Part shown: positions 42,741 through 55,489 of the stretch, one piece after another
Position numbering within the stretch: the stretch's first letter is position 1
Layout of the letters: each line of letters opens with the position of its first letter
Source: Colletotrichum lupini
Lineage: Eukaryota; Ascomycota; Sordariomycetes; Glomerellales; Glomerellaceae
Assembly: GCF_023278565.1 (NCBI RefSeq)
Contig: NC_064682.1
Span: 3,844,001-3,908,000, forward strand
Direction of reading: 5' to 3'
DNA: 64,000 nucleotides
Program-made: the position numbers and the translations under genes
Notes under the pieces: generated by a model
What the model was told of the DNA's origin: nothing
The model's database searches: none
The model's input: only the letters and a program-made list of their open reading frames with translations

Positions 42741-45700
42741 AAGTAGTAGTTAGATAGGTAGGGGTTATTCTATATATATTAATAAGTATAACAAATAAAT
42801 AGCTATAAAAAGAAACCCTATATTTATATAGTAAGTATATAATCCCCTTATATAAGGATACCCTTACTAGCCTTATTTATATTTCTAGTTAAGCATAAGT
42901 TAGATCGCTTAGGGCAAAATAAGTACCGTAACGAATATCCTAGGGTAGTCTAATATCTTCGAACCCCAAAAAGTACTTTCTTCTACCTATCTATAATAAT
43001 AACTTAGAAATTATTTACTCTAGCTTTTTATTAACCTTAGAAAACGATAGTGGACTAAGTAGTATATATATATAAATAAAATAAGGTTTAGTATTAGTAG
43101 TCGAGCCTCTTAGTATAATAATAAAGCCGTTAGGTACTATAGTAAAGTAAAGCTTATAGCGACGCTATAAAGTTAGTAAGCGGTATAAAAGATCCCTAGT
43201 ATTTACTACTCTAGTTAGTAAGTAGTAAGTAAGCCCAAAGAGAAGTACTAGGTAATAGAGCGAATATTATTTAAGTAAGCGGTAAGATAAGCTATGAATT
43301 ATTTTTTCGTAAGTATAAGATCTAGTAAGTAGTTAGATAATTACTATCGAAAATAAATATAAGTATTCTAGTTACGGCAGGCGGTGCGTCTTAATATCCT
43401 TATTAATTCTTTCGTATTTTAAAGCTTTCGTAAGCTTATTTAATAACATACTTATTTAGTCTTAATACTAGCTAGTAAATATAGACGACTATTTTTAAAG
43501 ACTCTTAGCTTAATTATAAGTTATTTTAAATATAGCGCACGCTATCTACTACTTATAATAACGTTTACGAATTATAGCGGGCGGATATTGTAAGAGTTTT
43601 AGAATAACTAGAAGAATAATAAAGAGGCAAAACCTAGATTTAATTTAATAATTTAGCTTCGTACTATAATAAACTTATAATGTTTATATACTTCGACCTT
43701 AGAATCGGCGAGAAAACTCGCGGTAAATACCCTTTTACGAAAGGTTTTCTTCTTTTTTTAAGTAGCATAAAAGTCGATCTTCGGTTTTTAAGAAGCGCGG
43801 TTTATGCCTCCTCGGTAACCGTAAAAGGCCCGCTTTAAGTAGTAAAGGACTTAAAAGCTAGAGAACTTATAGTAGGTTTTAGTATTAATAGTAAATACTC
43901 GTATCTTTAAATTATATTAAAATAGTTACTTTTTTAGCCTTAATAACGCGCTTAAAAATAAGGTTAGCTAACGGTACGTTAAGTACGGAAAATTCGTTAA
44001 AGGTTATAAAAATATTCTTATATAATACGTTCTCTAATTATAGAGGGCTTACGCTACTAATCTCTTTTATATACTTTGTAATTTACTATAACTATTTTTT
44101 TAATTTGAGTATATAATTCGACATTCTTTATAATTTATAAAACCGTTTAGATACTCTTATATCCTAAAAAGAATTCTTATATAAATAGGTATTACGTCGT
44201 TTATAACCGAGCTAGCCGGACGATTCTAAGTAATAGTTCTGCTTACTAAATAGTCTATCTTTATTTAGAGATATATCTAGGCGTTTATTAACATTATTTT
44301 TTACGTCGGACTTAATCTCCGTATAGTTATTAATAAGAGCCTTAACCCTATAGGACTAGTAAAGAGTAGGAGTTAAGCAAACTAGAGATAGAAAAGATAA
44401 GATCGAAGGGGTTAGAAATAGAGGAGCTATTAAGGAGATTAAAACTACGTTTTTAAAATCGTCGATCCTTTAAAGCATAGTTAATAATACTTAACTAATT
44501 AAAGAGGGTTTAGTAACGGACTTAGGCTTAGCCTCGGCTATTAAGCTACTTAAATATTAGTTAATAACGGAGACTCTTATAGTTTTAAGGGTAGTTTAGC
44601 TAGGGACGGGTCGATTAATATTAATAAGCATAACGCTATATCTTCTCTACTTAGATAGTATTAAAATAGATAGTAATAATGCCCAAAATATCGAGCTATT
44701 TTTAATAAACTGTATTATAAAGCTAGATATTCTAAAAATAACTATAATATTACCGGAGCTCTATAGGGTTTACTTATTACTAGTCCTAAGTAACTAATAA
44801 GATTTTAGCTAGGCTAGAAGGGCGCTCTTTGATAAACTACTTAATAAATCGATTTATTACTCCTATTTAGAAAGGGAGGTAGCGTTCTCGCTCTACGTTT
44901 TTAAAGTTATTTCTAATATAAATGCGGCGTAATTATTAATTTACCTAGAGCTAGTTATATAAGGTTTAATTTTACTAATAAAGCCTAACTCTAATAATAA
45001 GTTATCTAAAGCTTTAGTAAGCATAAGGGGTTAAAAAGCTATAATATTTAGTATTCTAATTAGAGAGTAGGCTATTAATATCCTAGTTACTATGCTCTTA
45101 ACTATCGTATTTAATATTATAAGCTTATTAACCGGGATAGAAGAAAGTTTATTAAGTCCGACGTTACTAAAAATATTACTAAAAGTACTATTTTTATTTT
45201 TAAGGATATTACCGACTAGTCCTATACGGACTTCGGAAGTAAAATTAATAGGGTCGATAGTAGGGCTTGTTACTCTATAAAACGTGCTAGATATAGTCGC
45301 AGATTATATCGGGACTTCCCTTATAACAAAGAGACGTTTATTAATATTTCGGTTTTTTTTATTTTTAGATACTCGGTAATTAACTACTAGTATCGGTAGT
45401 TAATAAAAGCAGATATTATCTAAGTTAATTAATATAACTAGAGAGAATTTAGTAGATTATAAGTATAGATAGTAAAATAAAAAGTATGCTTAGAGCGGAA
45501 TTTAAAGACGTCTTCTTTTTATAATATATTTATATATCCTAGCCGGTATATAGGGTTATTTATTTTAGTAAAGTTAGCTTATCCGTTAGAGTATTAATAA
45601 TCTTTTGCGATTCCGTAAAGGGGATCCGAGGTCGTACTTACCGCTTCTTTGGCCCCTCTTAACTTTAGCTTATTATTCCCTAGCCTACTGACCGAGAGTA

Positions 45701-47099
45701 CTAAATATAAAAATATAATTTAAAATTTAAGCTTCCTCTTATAATCCTTCGTAAGACTCGGAGTCGCCGACTAGTAGCATAATTATATAACTCTCGCTTA
45801 GCGAGAGAAGTAAGTATAAAGATCTAAAAAGGGGATATCTTTACATAGGCCGTACTCTTTTTAATTTAAGCGGCATACTTAAAAAAATATAGTAGCCGAA
45901 GTATAGTATAAAGTATATATAAAGAAAGCCTAAAGCGTTAAGGAACTGGATATATATAATATGCGGTTATTAATATATCCCTAAGACCTATAATTAGTAT
46001 ATTATACCGAATAGGAGATATATTTAAAAGGGTTAATAAAGGTTAGGTAGGGCGTGCTAGTAGCCGAATAGGGGCAGTAATTACGGCTGCTTAAGCAGTA
46101 TTAGGAGGCTTTATATTCGATTATTTATATCGTTATATAATAGGTATTCGGGTTAATACGGATGTTATTAGCTTATTTAGGATACCGAGTTATTAAGATA
46201 TTGCTATATACTTACCGAATGCTTGCTTACTATTCTCTATATACGCTTAGTATATAGTTTTAATTATTAAACGTATATAGCGAATCTAGACGAGTTAAGG
46301 TAAAGAGGGTATGCCTAGTTTAGCTATACTCTAAGATATATCTATAGCGAGAAGGGAAATAAGGAGTAACGAGACGAGGTTAAGTAATAAAGATAGTCGG
46401 TTTATTATACTAGTATCCGTATTCTAAATAGAAAGTAAACGGAGAGGCTAAGAAGTAGCGGTATAGTAGAAGAAGTTATAAATAGTACGAGGTAGTATTT
46501 TTATAAGCTAGCGTAATAAAGTATTTATAAGCGTAATTCGGTGGTATATAAGTATAGAGCGGCGAGGATGCTATACCTAAATAGGTATATTACTAGACTT
46601 AGAGCGGAATTAGCGACTTCTCTATTACTAAATAAAGTACTAACGATTATAAATCTTAATAATTTTATAAGTTTATTATTACTAAATCGAATACTTACCT
46701 CGCTAGTTTTAAAAATATTAAAAATAACTTCAGGTCGTTATTATTATAATACGAGGAGTTAAGGGTAGCCCGTAGTTAAGAATTCCGTAGCGCTAGTATT
46801 AGGTATAATACTTTAAAAATCCCTTAACGAGTACTTCTTATTTAATAAAAAAGAGGTCGCTAGTTCCGTAAGCTTAGTTAACTCGTTAATAAAAATAGTA
46901 TTAATAAAGCTATGCTTTATTACCTAAGTAACGAGGATATTTATAAGGGTTCTATTACTAGCGGTAGTTATAAAATATATTATTAAGATCTAGACTTTAT
47001 TTTCGTAATTATTTTTATAATTAAATTCGAGGTTATTAAAGTATTAGATTATAATATTATTATTCATATTATTATTAATAGGGGCGGTTCTTTTATAAA

Positions 47100-49745
47100 A
47101 AGTAAGGAACTATAAGTATAAGCTTAGTATAGATCTCTTATTTTTTTTTTACTATTTTTTATATTTTCTATATACTTAACGTCGCTCTTTTTTTAAGTAC
47201 TTAGTTAATTAATAGCCGGTTTTATAATAAATAAAATACTTTTTATTAGTAGTACTGCGGCTGCGTTAGTTTTACTTATTAAATTAGGTCTTTTTATTAG
47301 AGTTACTATAAGTATAGTCGGTTTAATAAGTAGCGGGGACCTCTTTATTATAAGTACTATTTTAGAAATACTATTACTACTTATTATAATTATGCTCTCT
47401 TTTTATAATATTAATCGAGGTACTAAGTTAGTAATAAATATTGATAAATATAAGTACTAAGTTAAGTATAATAAGTTTATATTTTAATATACTACTTACG
47501 TAGTAAAAGAGTTAGTTATTTATATTAAAGATAGATCCCTAAGTAGCTAGTACTTCGTAAAGGATTATAATATAATTAATTAGTGCTTATAAAATTTATT
47601 AGTTCGACTTACCTAAGTTTTTATAAACTATAGAGTATTAGTAGAGGTTATAAAGCTTAGTAAAGTAGTTCTAATAGCTCGTAAATAGCTCGAAGTATTC
47701 CTAGGTCCTTTAATATACTACGTTAAACTAAGTAAGTTAGAAATATTACTAAGTTAGTTAAAATAGAAAGTTAACGCCCTTTTTTAAGTATATTTAGGAA
47801 AGTACCGGAATAGTATCGTTCGCTAATTCCTACTTATTAATATAGTACTTTAAAAATCTAAAGCTTTTTATTAAAAATATTATATTTCTTATTATTATAC
47901 TTATTTTTATTATTATAGAACTTAGTAAGGTTAATTAATTAGTAAGTATTAGGTATAATATCGTTTTTAGTTTTTATATCGAAGTATAATATCTAATAGA
48001 ATAGATTTTATTATTAAGTAATAATAACTTTATTTTTTAGTTCTTTTTCTTTTTCTTTTTAAAGAGGTAGTAAGTTAGTTAGTTAATAACGAGGCTAAAG
48101 TTAGAATTTTAATTATTAAAATTAAGTAAGTTAAAATTATATAGATGCCCTTACTATCTCTCTAGCTTGTTAAATAAAATTATTAATATTTATTAGCTAT
48201 GAGAGTAGTAAATAGAAAAAGTAAGGATCGTAGTATAATATATTAAAGTATTTAGTACGGCTATAATAAGCTACGATTTTTTTAAAAGTCTAGGTAAGGA
48301 AGTATTAAATATTAAGAGCGCTAGCGATCTTTTTTACTATTTAACTACGATCTCTAATTATTAAATTAATATTATTATTTATAAAGAAGTTTCTTAGCTT
48401 TTTAAAAATCGTACTTTTTATTTTTAAAAAGTCCCCTACTTTTTAGCTTTAGAAGTCGGTTTTAAAGTCCTTTTATAGCTCCTCGCTTATTAAGCTATTT
48501 TAATAGTAATATCTTATTATATAGAAAATAAAGGTATTAAGCTTTTTATTGTTCGTAAGGGTAAGTATAATATTAAACAAGCCCTATTAAGTTAGGTTAA
48601 TATAGTCTTATTAGCGAATTAAAATTAGATATAGTTCCGTAATTTAAGAGTATAAGTAGGCTAAAAGTAACATTAACTAATTATTAAACCCTTTTTATTT
48701 ATTACTAAGGTTAGTAGTTATTATAATATATTTATAAAGTAAGTTATATAATAAAAGATTATTATAAGAAGTAATTGTTATATTATAATTATAGTATAAC
48801 GTTAGTTAGGTTAAAAAGAGTAATAAGTTAGTTATAGTAATCGTTTTAATAATAGTAAGCGGGCTACTATTATTAGTTAGAAAATTCTACTTTTTTAACG
48901 AGGTATATAGATAAAAGGTTACTAAAGTTAATAAAAAGTCGTAAAAAGGGAAAAAAGGCTTTTTATAACCGTACTTCTAGTAGCACATAGAGGATTCCGT
49001 TAGTTACTAATTAATAATCCCTTTTAGTACTTTTTATACCTTATTTTATTAATTTAGTCTCGGAGCTTCCGTTAGGTTCAAAAGAAGTAGATTTATTAAT
49101 AATATAAAATAGATCTCTATTATTATTATTATTAAGATCTTTTCTTTTCTTTAGTATTTTAAAATACTTCGTTATTAGTAAAAGATTTACTATTAACGTA
49201 TTTATAATTCTAAAGGTCTTATTATTACTAAGCGCTAGTATATTAGTAATTATTAGATTAATTTCTTAGTAATTAATCTCCTCTCGCTTATTACTAATTT
49301 AAAGTAGCGCTTAGTTATAATATATTTAAAATAAATTCTTTTATAAATAGCTTAATTAAAAAAAAGTTAATAATAGTAATAAGGCTAATAAAAATAGTAT
49401 TAATAATAGAAATAAGGTTAATAATAGTGATAAAATAATTAATCTTTTTATAATAATAATTTTAGTAAAAGAGATTATATATAATAGAGCGCACTCTTAA
49501 CGGCCTATAATTAGTTAATTAGTCGTTAGCTAGTAGTAATAAAAGAGAGCTAAAGTAGTATAAACTAGGCCGCTTATTATTAATTAAATAAATAGAACTA
49601 AATTAATAAGTTAAAATAGCTAGTAAAGTAAGTTAAGACTATTTCTTTTATAGTTATATCCTTACTAACTTATAGTAGAAATATATATATAATTTAATTA
49701 CTAATTAGTATTAGTATATATATAAGTAAGTTAGACCTTTCGGTT
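47100..49745. repeat. Most AT-rich part of the left block
   Basis: From about 47.1 kb the block becomes more AT-rich, with many TTA/TAA/ATT runs and fewer CpG than the preceding 47 kb, resembling the right-hand block at 58.5-64 kb. A plus-strand frame is open between stops for about 89 codons up to 47,458, then is broken by TAA/TAG. Nothing in it is recognisable. It ends abruptly near 49,745 where CpA- and TpG-containing island DNA begins. Confidence 0.6.
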
Positions 49746-50456
49746 GCGACTAGGTTAATAGGTTAGTATAGGTCTATTACGTATGTATAGGAGGGGAAGA
49801 TCGTGGGCAGAGCCCGCGGTCCCTTAGTAAGTATAGGTAGGTGGAAGGGTCCGTCTGCACGGGCCCAGACTGCCTACCTACCACCCCTACCTAACTACCT
49901 AATAGGGCCCCTTTTCTGCCTCGTAATCCAACACTAACTCAGAAGCCGGCCGAAAATACCGATCGGCCCACTGGACCCAATGCCCGACGCATTCTCTGCC
50001 AACCCCTTGATTTCGGTCAACTTGCGATGACCAAAATGAGGTTGAAAGAAAATATTCAGGTGCCTTCCACTTTTTTGAGATTGGTGGTTTGGAGTTGAGT
50101 AGAGCGTTGTTGTACTGAAGGGTTGAACCCTGGCGAGCGGTTCGTCTGATGTTTTCGGGATATAAGGGAGTCTGTGCATAGTGTTATGCGGGATGACGGG
50201 GCCATGCCTCCATTCTAGAAGGATACTAATAAGACATCTCCGACAGCAGCACCCTAGCGACACATCAGCCAAAGTTGTCAATCTCAAAGATGGTATGCTT
50301 GCTAACCATGGCCCGCCTTTGCGACCTGGAAGGAAGCAAGAAACTAATCCTCTGAAAGGGACACGAAGACGAAATCTGGAATCTTGAGCGTCATTATGTG
50401 TCTCAATTCGTGGTATTCTAGCTACTTAGGTTTTAAACAAAGAAAATTACGCTTCG
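49746..50456. other. Left edge of gene island, non-coding
   Basis: Composition switches here to normal, with CpA and TpG frequent. A GC-rich stretch at 49,800-49,915 carries short inverted matches (TAGGTAGG near 49,836 facing CCTACCTA near 49,874). The remaining sequence lies downstream of the rhodopsin-domain gene stop and may include its 3' untranslated region. Open frames here begin only with TTG or GTG and overlap each other on both strands, so no gene is called. Confidence 0.6.
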
Positions 50457-51793
50457 TTAGTTCTTCAATATCCCATGCTGACTCGAGTGATTTGATGCAC
50501 TCTCCAAATCATCAGGGAGATGCTCGTAGGGCCCGGCCTTGCGATCTGTGTCTTGCCTAAATTCCGACACAATCACCTCTTTTGTTTGCATAATTCCTTC
50601 CATGGGACCCAGCTTGCGTCGGGTGCTCATGGCATAAGCCTCCTCCTCTGCGTTTCCGCGCCGGACGGTGGACCGATGCGTAGAGACATTGGTCCCTCGA
50701 CCGTAATAGTGCAGTCCCGATGTTCCGCCGTGAGATTTTGACGATGACTTTGCTTGCCTCCTCTTGTTCCACAATCCGTACAGTGTCGGCGCGTTGACCA
50801 CGATCGCGGCGGTGAGCAGTTCGGTGCTAGCCCATGTCGTTCGGTTGATTTGACTGTCCTTGTTCGTAATGTTGATCGGAAGTCGAATGACGGTAATGGC
50901 GATGATGAAGACGCCGAGCGTGAAGAGGGCGTACAGCTGAATCTTGCGTTGCCATGGCGTCTTCAAGGAGAAGACCAGGGGAAGTGGTAGTACGAGTAGC
51001 ATAAAGTCGGTGACGATGTTGAGGACACCGACGACGACGAGTTGCATTTGTGCCTTTGAGCATGCGCCTGCAAGGGTTGAGAGTCAATAATCAGAGTTCG
51101 TTCCATCCCATCGGCATGTCTTGCATGTTCGGAGAATTGGCTAGTCACGTACCTGGGTCAGGAACAACCTGCCAGTAGAGATGGAAGGGATTGCATTCGC
51201 TGAACGTCGTCACCTGGCAGGCGACGTAGGTGCAGAAGAAGATGATGGAAAATGACCAGATGGTGATCTTCTCGAAACGAAGATTCAATAACAGTCGACG
51301 ATAGAGATCCAACAGGACGAGCTTCTGAAGCCAGAGGCTTGGGAGAATGTCAGTATGATTGATCGTAAAAGTCTAATAACCTTCCTGACTCAAACCGCTG
51401 CAGATTGTGACCAAACGGCCCAAAGGAGCGCTGAAGTCCAGGGTGGTTGAGGGTGCACGGTGAAGCAAATGGGGGCAGCACTGACTAGGAGTTGTAAAAG
51501 ACCCGGTTCACAATGGACAGTTTGCTGCCGATCTCCCGCCTGTAGATCTCCTCGTCGGTAAACGTGTGATTCTTTCGATATGCCGCCGAGACGTTGTTCG
51601 TGCCCCAAGTCAAGACGACGTGGATGAGGCCGAGCCGCGTCAGAGCGCAGATAATGGCGGCGACTGTGAACCAGTCGCCCAGGTTGTATTCCTGTCTGGA
51701 GATGTGCACCTTTTTCCAGACCAGCCGAGCCACCATGATAATAAGAGCCAAGCAGCTAAAGAGCCAATGGATGAGTAGCGTCGGGTCGTCCAT
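50457..51793 (-). CDS. Fungal rhodopsin-domain (PTH11/SAT4-like) membrane protein
   Basis: Predicted integral membrane protein of 367 aa. Exons on the minus strand are 51,793-51,486, 51,337-51,153 and 51,067-50,457. Intron 1 (148 bp) has GTCAGT donor, CTGAC branch site at 51,349-51,353 and AAG acceptor; intron 2 (85 bp) has GTACGT donor and CAG acceptor. The joined frame is continuous and recreates the family blocks NSYLWLQKLVLLDLYRR and PDPGACSKAQMQL across the two junctions. Seven hydrophobic segments are visible, from LLIHWLFSCLALIIMVARL at the N-terminus to TELLTAAIVVNAPTLYGLW, followed by a hydrophilic tail of about 110 residues rich in Ser, Arg and Glu. The start is the ATG in GGCCATGG at 51,793; the open frame extends 20 codons further upstream to a TTG but has no other ATG. 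Members of this fungal family are mostly uncharacterised; some (PTH11) sense surfaces during plant infection. The ligand and role here are unknown. It is divergent from the hydrolase gene. Confidence 0.88.
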
Positions 51794-54003
51794 GGCCGGC
51801 GAGTGTCCGAGGCTCCGGGGGGTCGACGAGACGATGGGACGGGACGGAGACAAGACAAGACAAGAGACGAAAAAGAGAGACGACGGAAAAAAAGGAGCCT
51901 CTCGAGAAGAGGAGCGCAGATTCGGGGGCAGATCATGAACATTATTATCTTCTCGGTTTCACGTCTACGTACTCATCGCACTAAGGTAGGGGAGAATAGG
52001 GGGCCTTGCTAGCTTGATACGCAAAGTCTCCCGATCCCAGCTTGCCCGAGGTACTGACCTGCTGTGTGAAAGGACCATCATACCATTCTCAGAAATGTTT
52101 GCGGGCGTGACCAGTCTCTGGGGAGTCTGGGACCTTGCCAATGCTTGTAGAGCGGCCAGAGCCTTGCAGAGAAAAGAGAAAAAAGATGGTCCTAGATGAA
52201 AGGATCAGGGCTTGAGACCTCCGGAGTTTGGATGCTGCGAACCCCAACTTTCCCTGGTGGTGGTTCGGATGCACGTCGGCTGTCGAGGAATCTCCATAAG
52301 ATGTGTGATTGCGATGATCCACCGTGGGGCTCTTCCTCGCAGCAGAGACGCAGCTTGTGCAGCACGTACTCTTTCGTCTGTGTGGTCTGTCGACTTCTAG
52401 AAGCCGAGGAGGGCCGATTTGCGAGAGCCTGAGAGGAGACGTCTGGAATCTTGACCCAGATTCGCCTGTGCCGCTGTGCCGCTGAAGATTTGCTGCAGGA
52501 TTTAGAGATGCCGAGGGAACAGGTGGAGCGCCAAACGTCTTGCGTTGTAATTGTTCAGGTACATTCTGGACAGCCGATATTGATAGAAGTTTGTTTTGTT
52601 TGAGTTTGACAGCTTGACAGTGACAACTTTTTGTTTTTGCGCTCAGATGTTCTCAACGGCTACCAACGACGGGAGCGATTGCTTAGCCGATCGAATCCCA
52701 ACTCAATACGGACGTTTGCTAGTCTCCTTCGACTGCTTTCAACAAACTTCACTGAACTGAGTCTAGCGGCGGCGGGCGGCGTTGAACTTTACGAGTTTCT
52801 CCCCGGCTGGGGGGTTTATCGGAGCAAAAAAGCTCACCGTGAAGAGAACGGGAATGGGCTGACCGTTGGTCCGCCGGCTACTAGCATCACAGCACTAGTA
52901 AGTGCCGCCACAGTCGTATTACCGTACACGTATAGTTCAATGGTCCCCCTCCTCCAGGATTCAAGGCCGGGTTAGACGGGCTTGGCAGCCTGTTGAAGGT
53001 CGTCCAGGATGATGGGATGTACCTACGGATAATGGATATTGTTGTGCAGACCCGATTTATTCAAGACCCAAAGATCACAATAGTGGGAAGAATGCCGGGT
53101 TTGCGAGATCATCGTAATCAGGACTTCGCCCCGCAGCTAGTTTGAGTTGATCAACCGAATCCCCCCCACGTTACGTTGAAGCGATTTACGGTAATAGGAA
53201 TGTCGTCTTTGGGTCTCTTGGCTTTCCGCTGCCCGGCACATGGCTTTGACAGAATATTGACGGAACTTAGCCCCCAAACATGCCACATAGGGTCAGATTT
53301 CCTGCCTCAAGAATTGGCAAGAGTCAGTCACCTCGTCCGGAAACGTTCTCTGCCTGTCTTTTCTGAGGATTTCTCTGCTCAATGGCGGAGATTAATGCTC
53401 GGGCTTGATCCGTAGTCAGCGGCCTAGTGGTAGACTAATATCCACGATGCCGGACTGATGCAACACTTGCTCCATTCTATATGAGACCATCGGGCGTGGT
53501 AGTCCCCCGGTCCCTGTCCGCCCGCTGACTCGCGCACAGAACACCACTCTAATATGAGCCGACTTGCTCTTGTTGATGGAGAAAATTTCTGGCAGAGCAA
53601 GCTGTTCGCGGCGGTGCGCCTCCTTTTGCGGCTTGCCTCTGTCCCGCCCCCCCGACTTCCGCCGTGATATCATCTCGTCCGCTGGGACCGCTGGGCCACA
53701 GCCCACCTCGACGGTCCTCGCTAGAGATCGGGACCTAGCCGCGTGGCGTTCTTCTTGTTCTCGACCTTTCGGCTGACTGCCGCTCTTCAGACACACAGAC
53801 CGAAGCGGGTGGATGCCGCTCGCCGGGCCCCCCAAGGCGCCCAAGGTCTCCAAGACCGGGCTTAATGTCGTATCACCCTTCCACACCTCCATTCCTTGAT
53901 TGTTCTTCTCCATCAGCCCTATCTTAAAATCACTCGAGGATGGACCCTTTATGCCAGGCTAGCGGAGCACGCGGCAAGGTGATTTTCATTCATTAAAGAA
54001 GTC
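51794..54003. other. Intergenic interval between divergent genes
   Basis: This interval separates the starts of the rhodopsin-domain and hydrolase genes and must hold both promoters. It has normal island composition. Several frames of 60-165 codons exist on both strands, most starting at TTG or GTG. The longest ATG frame (53,913-53,416, minus, 165 aa) is rich in Arg, Gly and Ser and resembles no family I know. No tRNA, repeat or mobile element was recognised. The immediate 5' side of the rhodopsin gene, 51,830-51,900, is a CT-rich stretch on its sense strand, typical of fungal promoters. Confidence 0.55.
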
Positions 54004-54217
54004 CCAATTGCCACCCTCCCGTACCGCGTGGCCCAAAGTTTAATCCCCTGCTCAACCGCTGTCGCTCTTTTCAGTCCTTTCCCGGTTCCTGCAGCTCGCG
54101 TCCGTCCCTTTATTTTCCTTTTTTACTCGTACTCTAATTCCAGAAAGACGGTACCATTCCTGTCCGAGTGTCTCACTTCCCAGGCCATCTACGTGACACG
54201 CCCGACGCAGCACAACC
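54004..54217 (+). promoter_or_regulatory. Likely hydrolase promoter and leader
   Basis: A CCAAT box lies at 54,004-54,008, about 210 bp before the start codon. A pyrimidine-rich tract around 54,060-54,150, including TTTATTTTCCTTTTTT, follows, as is common near transcription starts in filamentous fungi. The start codon context CACAACCATG agrees well with the fungal initiation consensus. This is inference from motifs only. Confidence 0.4.
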
Positions 54218-55489
54218 ATGCAATTCCTCAAGTTCACCGCTGCTGCCGCCGCTCTGTTGGGCCAGGCTTCCGCGTTCCCTCCCGGCCCTGGATTCGGTTT
54301 CCCGGGTGGCGGAGGAGGCCCGGACTCTCAGCCGGATAGGGATGGCTGCGTCGACTCCGAGGCGGCGTACATTCGCTCCTACTTCTACGTCGGAGGCGGG
54401 TACGTCGACGATGGTTCCGGTGGTCACATCTTCCGCGATCAGATGTACGTTGAGAAGTTGCTCCCCACGACTGGAGTTTCCCAGGAGACGCCGATCGTCC
54501 TGATCCACGGTCAGGCCCAGACGGGTAGCGTAAGTTTGCAGATCTTTCCCAGCGGGATCCTCGCTCGCGATGTCATAATATTGAATATTCGCTGACCCTC
54601 CGTCCCCCAGAACTTCTACAACAAGCCCGATGGCGGTAGAGGTTGGGCCTCTCACTTTGTGAGACAAGGCTTCGAGGTCTACATCGTCGACCAGACGCTC
54701 CGTGGCCGCTCCGCTTGGATGCCCGCCTACGGCGCCTCCAAGCCCTCGACGTACTCCGCCGAGATCATCCAGCAGCGCTTCACCGCCGTCAAGGAGTACA
54801 TGCTCTGGCCCCAGGCTGTCAACCACACTCAGTGGCCCGGTACCGGCATGATGGGTGATGAGGTCTTTGATGCCTTCTACAGCTCCAACGTCCAGTTCAT
54901 CAATAATGCCACCTACCAGCAAACGACCGTCCAGGCCGCCGGTGCCGCGCTTCTCGACAAGATTGGCAGACCCGCCGTCGTTCTCGGTCACAGCCAGGGC
55001 GGTCTTATGCCCATCATCATCGCCGACGCCCGCCCCGAGCTGACCAAGGCTCTCATCCTCCTCGAGCCTACCGGCCCTCCCTTCCAGGAGGCTGTCTTCA
55101 GCAACAAGTCCGCCCGCGCCTACGGTCTCACTGACATCCCCGTCACCTACTCCCCCGAGGTCACGGATCCCACCACCGACCTCGTTCAGCAGACCTACCC
55201 TGCCAAGGGCGAGAACTATGTCCAGTGCGTGCTCCAGGCTGAGACCCCCGCCCCGCGCCAGCTCGTCAACCTCGCCGACAAGCCCATTCTCCTCGTTACC
55301 TCTGAGGCATCCTACCACGCTCCCTACGACCACTGCAGCGTCGAGTTCCTTCTTCAGGCCGGCTGCAGCAAGACGGAGCACCTTGAGCTCGGCGAGGCCG
55401 GCTTCCACGGCAACGGCCACATGTTCTTCATGGAGAAGAACAGCTACGAGATCCAGAAGACTCTTCGCGATTGGATCCAGGCCTTGTAA
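54218..55489 (+). CDS. Secreted alpha/beta hydrolase (esterase/lipase-like)
   Basis: Predicted extracellular serine hydrolase of 396 aa. Exon 1 is 54,218-54,529 and exon 2 is 54,611-55,489. The 81-bp intron has GTAAGT donor, CTGAC branch site at 54,592-54,596 and CAG acceptor, and the join restores the block [20 protein letters not shown]. Residues 1-19 form a signal peptide (basic start, Ala/Leu core, ASA-F cleavage). The mature N-terminus is a Pro/Gly-rich linker (to about residue 35). Family features are the oxyanion-side HG motif, VDQTLRGRS after it, and the nucleophile elbow GHSQGG with Ser about residue 232. The likely catalytic His is in GNGHMFF (about 374); the acid may be Glu256 in LLEPTG or Asp344, not resolved. 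NxS/T glycosylation sites occur (NNAT, NHT, NKS). The substrate is unknown; carboxylester hydrolysis is the usual activity of such proteins. Third-position C bias is strong, indicating a well-maintained gene. Confidence 0.9.

Larger units (their letters stand above)
1..49745. repeat. RIP-mutated AT-rich block, left side
   Basis: This long block is AT-rich, with CpA and TpG almost absent, TpA very common and CpG still frequent. This is the known signature of repeat-induced point mutation, which converts CpA to TpA in duplicated DNA of filamentous ascomycetes. All six frames are cut by TAA and TAG, and only two start-to-stop frames reach 60 codons (45,092-45,280 and 46,541-46,762); both look accidental. 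I infer a nest of dead transposable elements, possibly pericentromeric or an AT isochore. Apart from the sub-features listed separately, I could not identify what any given stretch originally encoded. I saw no tRNA or rRNA gene by eye. Confidence 0.9.

Noticed and set aside
45092..45280. Plus-strand frame of 62 codons in the RIP block
   Set aside because: It is composed of Leu/Ile/Ser codons produced by AT-rich sequence and is surrounded by stops; no start context or family.
46541..46762. Plus-strand frame of 73 codons in the RIP block
   Set aside because: It starts at GTG, lies in RIP-mutated DNA and is not distinguishable from chance.
49934..50287. Minus-strand frame of 117 codons at the island edge
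   Set aside because: It starts at TTG, has no recognisable domain, and overlaps an equally plausible plus-strand frame.
52631..52975. Plus-strand frame of 114 codons
   Set aside because: It begins only at TTG, with no ATG near its start, and matches no family that I recognise.
53176..53415. Plus-strand frame of 79 codons
   Set aside because: It starts at TTG. The first ATG is eight codons later, and no domain or context supports a gene.
53417..53470. tRNA-like string CGGCCTAGTGGTAGACTAATATCC
   Set aside because: It resembles a D-arm, but no matching B box, T-arm or closing acceptor stem follows within 80 bp.
53416..53913. Minus-strand ATG frame of 165 codons
   Set aside because: It has no recognisable domain, is rich in Arg/Gly/Ser, lacks visible promoter or splice support, and overlaps a plus-strand frame of similar quality.
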